A DNA stretch of 64,000 bases from Rubrivivax sp. (GTDB lineage Bacteria > Pseudomonadota > Gammaproteobacteria > Burkholderiales > Burkholderiaceae_C): positions 1-64,000 of the forward strand of contig JALHPF010000029.1 in the NCBI GenBank assembly GCA_022842595.1. The letters are read 5' to 3'. The position numbers were made by a program, and so were the translations under genes. The notes beneath the pieces are model-generated. The model was not told where the DNA came from. It saw only the letters and a program-made list of their open reading frames with translations, and ran no database searches. How positions within the stretch are numbered: the first letter of the stretch is position 1; every line of letters starts with the position of its first letter. This document shows, in pieces, positions 59,057 through 64,000 of this stretch.

Positions 59057-60490
59057 ATGGAGCCCGACTTCTGGCGCAACCTGCGCGACGAACTGTCCGC
59101 CAGCCGCGCCTGGATCGACCGTGCCGTGGTGCTGGGCTATGCGGTGCTGACCGGGCTGGTGGTGGTGTGCTTCACGCTGCTGTCGGAACTGGCCACGCAT
59201 GCCTTCGAACTGCTGCGCGGCACCAACGCCTGGACACCCTACGCCATGCTGTTGTGGACACCGCTGCTGACGGTGGCCGTGCTCTGGATCACCCGCCGCT
59301 ACGTGCCCGCGGCCCTGGGCTCGGGCATCCCGCAGGTGGTGCGCGCGCTCGACGACGACCTGCCACCTGCGCAGCAGCAATGGCTGGTGTCGCTGCGCGT
59401 GGCACTCAGCAAGATCGGCCTGGTCTCGGGCGGCTTGCTGGCCGGCCTGTCGATCGGCCGTGAAGGCCCCACGGTCCAGGTGGGTGCCGGGGTGATGGTG
59501 CATGCGCGGCGATGGCTGTCGCCAGCCTCGGGCATCGACGCGCACGACCTCATGGTCGCCGGTGCAGCCGCCGGCATCGCCGCAGCCTTCAACACGCCGC
59601 TGGGCGGCATCATCTTCGCGCTGGAGCAGCTGTCGCGGCGGCGCAGCATGTCGCACAGCGCATTGATCATCGTCAGCATCGTCATCGCCGGCCTGGTCGC
59701 CGTGTCGGTGTTCGGCAACCTCACCTATTTCGGCCAGCTGCGTGTGCCGGCGCTGGACTGGTCGTTGCTCGGCCCGGGCCTGCTGGTGGCGCTGGTGGCC
59801 GGGCTGGCAGGTGGCCTGTTCACGCGCCTGATCGTGGCTTCGGTGCGCGGTACACCCGACGTCTTCAGCCATTGGCGCCGCACCTACCCGCTGCGCTTTG
59901 CCGCCGGCTGCGCGCTGGGCGTGGCCGTGATCGGCCTGGTCACCAGCGGCGCCACGGCCGGTGCCGGCTACGCGCCCACGCGCGCCCTGCTCGAAGGCAC
60001 GGCCACCACCGGCGGCGAAGCCGGCCTGCTGCCCGGCATCTACACACTACTGAAGTTCTGCGCCACCTGGCTGTCGGCGTGGACGGGTGTGCCTGCCGGC
60101 GTCTTCGCGCCATCGCTGTCGATCGGTGCGGGCATCGGCAGCGACATCGCCCGCCTCACCGGCCTGAACCAGGAGATGGCCATTCCCCTGATCGCGCTGG
60201 GGATGGTGGGTTTCCTGTCGGCCACCACCCAGGGCCCGATCACTGCGTTCATCATCGTCATGGAAATGGTCGCAGGCCAGGCCATGGTGCTGAGCCTGAT
60301 GGCCTGCGCGCTGCTGGCCAGCGGCGTGGCCCGGCTGATCTCGCGGCCGATGTATGGGGAACTCGCTGCCCTGCTCGTGCTCCCACCTTCCCCGAAGGAG
60401 GAGACCGAGCCATGCCCGAAGCTCACCGAAACCGAGCCGGAACCGCCGCCCGGCCCGGCGCCTGCGTCAGCGTCGTCATCCCCGCGCTGA
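59057..60490 (+). CDS. ClC family chloride channel/transporter
   Basis: This 477-aa ClC protein has the selectivity motifs GSGIPQ (residues 88-93), GREGP (134-138, gating Glu136) and GVFAP, and a Tyr in RPMYGEL. The internal proton glutamate of ClC-ec1 (E203) aligns to Gln191, at exactly the 55-residue spacing from the gating Glu. This may alter Cl-/H+ coupling. The Pro/Glu-rich tail (PKEETEPCPKLTETEPEPPPGP) is encoded where the gene overlaps the next gene by 79 bases. GTG 59048 is an alternative start. Confidence 0.92.
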   Translation: MEPDFWRNLRDELSASRAWIDRAVVLGYAVLTGLVVVCFTLLSELATHAFELLRGTNAWTPYAMLLWTPLLTVAVLWITRRYVPAALGSGIPQVVRALDDDLPPAQQQWLVSLRVALSKIGLVSGGLLAGLSIGREGPTVQVGAGVMVHARRWLSPASGIDAHDLMVAGAAAGIAAAFNTPLGGIIFALEQLSRRRSMSHSALIIVSIVIAGLVAVSVFGNLTYFGQLRVPALDWSLLGPGLLVALVAGLAGGLFTRLIVASVRGTPDVFSHWRRTYPLRFAAGCALGVAVIGLVTSGATAGAGYAPTRALLEGTATTGGEAGLLPGIYTLLKFCATWLSAWTGVPAGVFAPSLSIGAGIGSDIARLTGLNQEMAIPLIALGMVGFLSATTQGPITAFIIVMEMVAGQAMVLSLMACALLASGVARLISRPMYGELAALLVLPPSPKEETEPCPKLTETEPEPPPGPAPASASSSPR

Positions 60491-61917
60491 ACGAGGCCCG
60501 GCGCATTGCCAGTGTCGTGGCCTATGCGCTGGCCGATCCGGCCACCGCCGAGGTCATCGTCATCGACGACAGTTCCATCGACGACACCGCAGCCTTGGCC
60601 CGCGGTGCCGGTGCGCGCGTCATCACCAGCACCATGCTGGGCAAGGGCGCCTCGATGCACGACGGCGCGCTGGCCGCCAGCCATGACCTGGTGGCCTACC
60701 TGGACGGCGACCTGGCCGGCCTGCGTCCCGGCATCATCAGCGACCTGTGCCGCCCGCTGCGCGAGGGCCAGGCCGACTTCGTCAAGGCCCGCTTCGGCCG
60801 TGGCGGCGGACGCGTCACCGAGCTCACGGCCAAGCCGATGCTCAAGGTCTTCTTCCCGGAGCTGGCGCACCTCGGCCAGCCGCTGGGCGGCATCGTCGCG
60901 GCGCGTCGAGCGCTGTTGCTGCAGCTGCCGTTCGAGGACGGCTACGGTGTCGACATCGGCCTGCTCGTCGACGCCCATCGCGCCGGCGCGCGCGTCGTCG
61001 AAGTCGACATCGGCTCGCTCGAGCACGACAGCCAGCCGCTGCTGGACCTGACGCTGATGGCCAACGAGGTGGCCCGCGTGCTTTATTCGCGCGCCCGTGC
61101 CGCCGGCCGGCTGAACGTCGACCAGATCGTGGCGATGTACGAGAGCCAGCGCCAGGCCACGGCCGAACTCGACTTCATCCTCACCCGCCGCCGCGGCCGC
61201 CAGCGCCTTCTGCTTCTGGACATGGACGGCACCCTCACGACCCAGCGCTTTGCCGTCGAAATGGCTCGCGCCACCGGCCAGGAACAGGCGCTGGCCGCGC
61301 TGCTGGACAGCCCCACCGATGACGCGGCGGCGCGCAGCGAAAGCATCGCCAGCCTCTTCCGCTTCGTCCACAAGCAGCAGTTCGAACGCGTGGCGCGGGC
61401 CGCGCCCATCCGGCCCGGGGTCATCGAGTTCATCAACCGCATGCGCCGCGCCGGCTTCATGGTGGGCGTGCTCAGCGACAGCTATTTCGTCGCCGCCGAC
61501 ATCGTGCGTCGCCGTGTCTTCGCCGACTTTGCACTGGCCCATACGCTGCACTTCGACGGCGACGTCTGCACCGGCCAGGTTCGTGTCAACGCCGCCTTCA
61601 TGCCGCTGGTGCCGGGCCAGGGCCCGGCCATCTGCAAGAGCCATGTGCTGGCGCGCTTCAAGGCCGACACCGCCGGCTCGCCACTCATCAGCTGCTGGGC
61701 GGTGGGTGACAATCTGAACGACCTGGGCCTGCTGCGTGCGGCCGACCACGCCTTCGCGATCGACCCGAAGTCGCCGCAGCTGGCCGAGGTACCGGGCCTG
61801 CGCGTCATTGGGCACTTCGAGGAATTGCTGCCGCTGGTGCCGCTGGCGCGCATTTCGGCGGCGCTGGCGAATGTGGAAACCCCGACCGAAGCGCTGCAGG
61901 ATGCACCCAGTGCATGA
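60412..61917 (+). CDS. Fusion: glucosyl-3-phosphoglycerate synthase (GpgS-like, GT81) and HAD phosphatase
   Basis: This 501-aa protein has two domains. Residues 1 to about 245 are a GT-A glycosyltransferase: VSVVIPALNEARRIASV, the metal motif YLDGDLAG (about residue 98), and GGGRVTELTAKPMLK with QPLGGIVAARR and EDGYGVDIGLLVD, which closely match mycobacterial GpgS. Residues about 265 to 485 are a HAD-IB phosphatase: motif I LLDMDGTLTT, Ser in GVLSDSYF, Lys in KSHVLARF, and motif IV GDNLNDLGLL. The pair should make glucosylglycerate, a compatible solute. A strong Shine-Dalgarno (AAGGAGGAG) precedes ATG 60412, inside the ClC gene. The phosphatase role is inferred. Confidence 0.85.
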   Translation: MPEAHRNRAGTAARPGACVSVVIPALNEARRIASVVAYALADPATAEVIVIDDSSIDDTAALARGAGARVITSTMLGKGASMHDGALAASHDLVAYLDGDLAGLRPGIISDLCRPLREGQADFVKARFGRGGGRVTELTAKPMLKVFFPELAHLGQPLGGIVAARRALLLQLPFEDGYGVDIGLLVDAHRAGARVVEVDIGSLEHDSQPLLDLTLMANEVARVLYSRARAAGRLNVDQIVAMYESQRQATAELDFILTRRRGRQRLLLLDMDGTLTTQRFAVEMARATGQEQALAALLDSPTDDAAARSESIASLFRFVHKQQFERVARAAPIRPGVIEFINRMRRAGFMVGVLSDSYFVAADIVRRRVFADFALAHTLHFDGDVCTGQVRVNAAFMPLVPGQGPAICKSHVLARFKADTAGSPLISCWAVGDNLNDLGLLRAADHAFAIDPKSPQLAEVPGLRVIGHFEELLPLVPLARISAALANVETPTEALQDAPSA

Positions 61918-61933
61918 GCACCGACGCTGACCG

Positions 61934-63526
61934 ATGACGGCCGCCGACTGGGCCGTCATCACCGTCTACCTGGCGGCCACCTTGGGCCTGAGCGCCTGGC
62001 TGGCGCGGCGCCAGGGCAGCCCCGAGGACTACTACGTCGGCGGCCGCGACCTCCCGGCCTGGGCGCTGGCCCTGTCGATCCTGGCCACGCAGTCCTCGGC
62101 CAATTCCTTTCTCGGCATTCCGGCCTACGTGGCCCTGGTGCCTGGCGGCGGCCTGACCTGGCTGCAGTACGAACTGGTGCTGCCGCTGGCGATGATCGTC
62201 GTCATGCTCGTCTTCGTGCCGGTGCTGCGCGGGCTGGAACTGGTCAGCGTCTACGAATACCTGGAACGGCGCTTCGACCGGCCGACCCGGCTGCTGCTGA
62301 GCGCGGTGTTCCAGCTGTCGCGCGGCCTGGCAGCGGGGGTGGCGGTGTATGCCGCGGCGGTGGTGGTGCAGGTCTGCACCGGGCTGCCGCTGGCCTGGTG
62401 CATCGTCGGCGTGGGCGGCATGACGGTGCTCTACGACACGATGGGCGGCATGCGCGCCGTGGTCTGGACCGACGTGATGCAGATGGCCGTGCTGTTGCTC
62501 GGCATCGTCGTCTGCGGCGTCTACGCCTGGCAGATCGCCGGTGGTGGCGCGGCCATCCTCGCCAGCCTGGCGCCGGAACGCCTGGCCGCGGTCGAGCTCG
62601 CCCATGGCCTGGGCGACGGCGCACGGGCGCCGGTCTGGGGCTTCGTGGTCGGCGGGCTGGTGCTGTACGTGGCGTACTACGGGGTCGACCAGGGCCAGGC
62701 CCAGCGCAGCCTGGCCGCGCGCAACGTGCCGGCGGCACAGCAGGCGCTGTGGATGAACGGCCTGGCGCGGTTCCCGCTGACGCTGCTGTACTGCGGCCTG
62801 GGCCTGGCCATCGGTGCGGTGTACGCCGGCAGCGAGGCCTTGCGCGCGGCCGTGCCGGCCGGGCGGCTGGACTACCTGGTGCCGCGCTTCATCGAGCTCT
62901 ACCTGCCCGCGGGCGTGCGCGGGCTGCTGGTGGCGGCCATCCTCGCCGCGGCGATGTCCAGCCTGGATTCGCTGCTCAACAGCCTGTCGGCGGCGACGCT
63001 GCGCGACTTCGTCGAGCCGCGGCTGGGCGCGCAGGCGCCGGCCTCCAGGCGGCTGCTGGCCTCGCGCCTGGTGACGGCCGGCTGGGGTGTGCTCATCGTC
63101 GGCTTCGGGCTGCTGGTGGGCGACCTGGCGAGCAGCGTCGTGGAAGGCATCAACCGCATCGGTGCGCTGTTCTATGGCCCGCTGCTCGCGGCCTTTGGCT
63201 GCGGCATCCTGGACCGGCGGGCGCGCGGGCCGGGTGTGCTGGCGGGCGTGGTGGCCGGGCTCGGGCTGAATGCCGTGCTTGCCTGGGGGCTGGGGCCGCA
63301 ACTGTTCTGGATGTGGTGGAACCTGAGCGGGCTGCTGGCGGCCGTGTTCGTCACCTGCATCGTTAGCCGCCTGCTGGCGCCGCCGCGCCACGAACAGCTG
63401 CAAGGCACCACGCTGACCCTGGCCGCGCTGCGCGCCGGCTGGGCGGCCCAGCGCCGCACCTTCCACGCCCTGTTGGCCGCCAGCGCGGTGATGACCGCCG
63501 CTGCGCTGGCACTGGGTACCCGCTGA
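61934..63526 (+). CDS. Sodium:solute symporter family protein
   Basis: This 530-aa membrane transporter of the SSS family has about 13 hydrophobic segments. The signature is visible in YYVGGRDLPAWALALSILATQSSANSFLGIPAYV, ITVLYDTMGGMRAVVWTDVMQM (read as VLYDTMGGMRAVVWTDVMQ), and VDQGQAQRSLAARN. A Na+-site Ser/Ala pattern appears in LLVAAILAAAMSSLDSLLNSLSAA. The substrate may be a sugar, polyol or organic acid. It starts 16 bases after the GT/HAD fusion. Confidence 0.9.
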   Translation: MTAADWAVITVYLAATLGLSAWLARRQGSPEDYYVGGRDLPAWALALSILATQSSANSFLGIPAYVALVPGGGLTWLQYELVLPLAMIVVMLVFVPVLRGLELVSVYEYLERRFDRPTRLLLSAVFQLSRGLAAGVAVYAAAVVVQVCTGLPLAWCIVGVGGMTVLYDTMGGMRAVVWTDVMQMAVLLLGIVVCGVYAWQIAGGGAAILASLAPERLAAVELAHGLGDGARAPVWGFVVGGLVLYVAYYGVDQGQAQRSLAARNVPAAQQALWMNGLARFPLTLLYCGLGLAIGAVYAGSEALRAAVPAGRLDYLVPRFIELYLPAGVRGLLVAAILAAAMSSLDSLLNSLSAATLRDFVEPRLGAQAPASRRLLASRLVTAGWGVLIVGFGLLVGDLASSVVEGINRIGALFYGPLLAAFGCGILDRRARGPGVLAGVVAGLGLNAVLAWGLGPQLFWMWWNLSGLLAAVFVTCIVSRLLAPPRHEQLQGTTLTLAALRAGWAAQRRTFHALLAASAVMTAAALALGTR

Positions 63527-63556
63527 ATTCAACGCACCACGAGGTCGAGCCCCACC

Positions 63557-64000
63557 ATGTCCCTGCGCCAGTTCATTTCCGCCCGCAGCCTGCTGCGTAC
63601 ATTGAGCACGCTGAAGAACAGCATCGTCTACAGCTGGGACGAGGCCGCGCGCATGCTCGGCCTGCAGCAAGACCTGTACACGCACCCGCTGCACCGCGAA
63701 CTGGAGCAGCCGGTGCGCGTGGTGCTGATCGGCGCCGGCCACCGCGGCAGCATCTATGCCGACTTCGCGAAGAAGAGCCCGCGCGAGATGCGCCTGGTCG
63801 GCGTGGCCGACCCCAACCCGGCAAGGCGCAATCGCACGGCCGCGACCCATGGCATCCCGCCCGAGCGCTGCCTCACCGACTGGAAGGGCGTGTTCGACGG
63901 CCCCGACGGCGCCATTCCGAAGTGGGCCGACGCCGTGATCATCGCCACGCCCGACCGCGTGCACACCGCGCCCTGCCTGCGCGCGCTGCAGGCCGGCTAC
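63557..64000 (+). CDS. Gfo/Idh/MocA family oxidoreductase, 3' truncated by the window edge
   Basis: The frame from ATG 63557 is open to the window end (148 codons). After a short helical lead (MSLRQFISARSLLRTLSTLKNSIVYSWDEAARMLG) the Rossmann fold begins with RVVLIGAGHRGSIYADFAKKSPREMRLVGVADPNPARR and continues through WADAVIIATPDRVHTAPCLRALQAGY. These are the NAD(P)-binding parts of sugar or inositol dehydrogenases. It follows the symporter by 30 bases, so the transporter may supply its substrate. It is absent from the ORF track because it has no stop in the window. Confidence 0.88.
   Translation, partial: MSLRQFISARSLLRTLSTLKNSIVYSWDEAARMLGLQQDLYTHPLHRELEQPVRVVLIGAGHRGSIYADFAKKSPREMRLVGVADPNPARRNRTAATHGIPPERCLTDWKGVFDGPDGAIPKWADAVIIATPDRVHTAPCLRALQAGY

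Overview
The window looks like chromosomal DNA from a GC-rich betaproteobacterium of the order Burkholderiales (Comamonadaceae, Rubrivivax or Leptothrix-like). The clues are the strong G/C third-position bias throughout, a protocatechuate 4,5-cleavage operon, a Bug/TctC-type binding protein, an MHFG-type PEP-CTERM protein, and the rplM-rpsI-erpA and tyrS-dtd neighbourhoods usual in that order. No rRNA, tRNA, CRISPR array, prophage or insertion sequence was seen. The genus is inference.

Layout. 1-9.9 kb: mixed genes, including a 5'-truncated SPOR-like protein, a lysophospholipid acyltransferase, an alpha/beta hydrolase, a BLUF blue-light sensor, a large Pat-like acyl-CoA synthetase/GNAT fusion, a Crp/Fnr regulator, a membrane cNMP-binding protein, a PEP-CTERM protein and a LysE-type exporter. 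10-13.7 kb: a gamma-glutamyltransferase and small genes (GNAT, DUF4019, DUF2059, DUF1415). 13.7-18.4 kb: one minus-strand, translationally coupled operon joining an IorAB-type molybdenum hydroxylase to SoxXYZA, with no soxB or soxCD. 18.4-20.1 kb: a VOC protein and two small envelope proteins sharing a C-terminal motif. 20.1-27.7 kb: a LysR regulator divergent from a complete protocatechuate 4,5-cleavage operon, with a cytoplasmic ModA-like protein at its head. 27.7-31.7 kb: a Xre/RES toxin-antitoxin pair, an aldo/keto reductase and a Tat-exported amidase. 31.8-33.7 kb: htpG with a sigma-32-like promoter. 33.7-39.8 kb: a TonB receptor/ABC exporter (DUF3526 permeases) operon with a DUF2946-like gene upstream. 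40-48.2 kb: housekeeping genes (srkA, DUF2726, rplM-rpsI, erpA, anmK, M23 peptidase, tyrS, dtd). 48.2-58.1 kb: a long minus-strand cluster for import and CoA activation of a carboxylic acid (AMP-ligase, LivGHM, binding protein, LivF, 107-aa protein, PaaK-like ligase, TctC-like protein), divergent from a Crp/Fnr regulator, with an 18-bp dyad in the shared intergenic region. 59-64 kb: a ClC protein overlapping a fusion of glucosyl-3-phosphoglycerate synthase to a HAD phosphatase, then a sodium:solute symporter and a 3'-truncated Gfo/Idh oxidoreductase.

How the genes work together. The pmd/lig-type operon should convert protocatechuate to pyruvate and oxaloacetate through PDC and oxalomesaconate. 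The 49-58 kb cluster couples ABC uptake of an organic (probably aromatic) acid to thioesterification. The 59-62 kb genes suggest compatible-solute (glucosylglycerate) synthesis linked to ion handling. The least explained systems are the Mo-hydroxylase/SoxXYZA operon, the GT81-HAD fusion, and the DUF3526 exporter/TonB operon. All gene calls rest on reading the translated sequences; no database search was possible.
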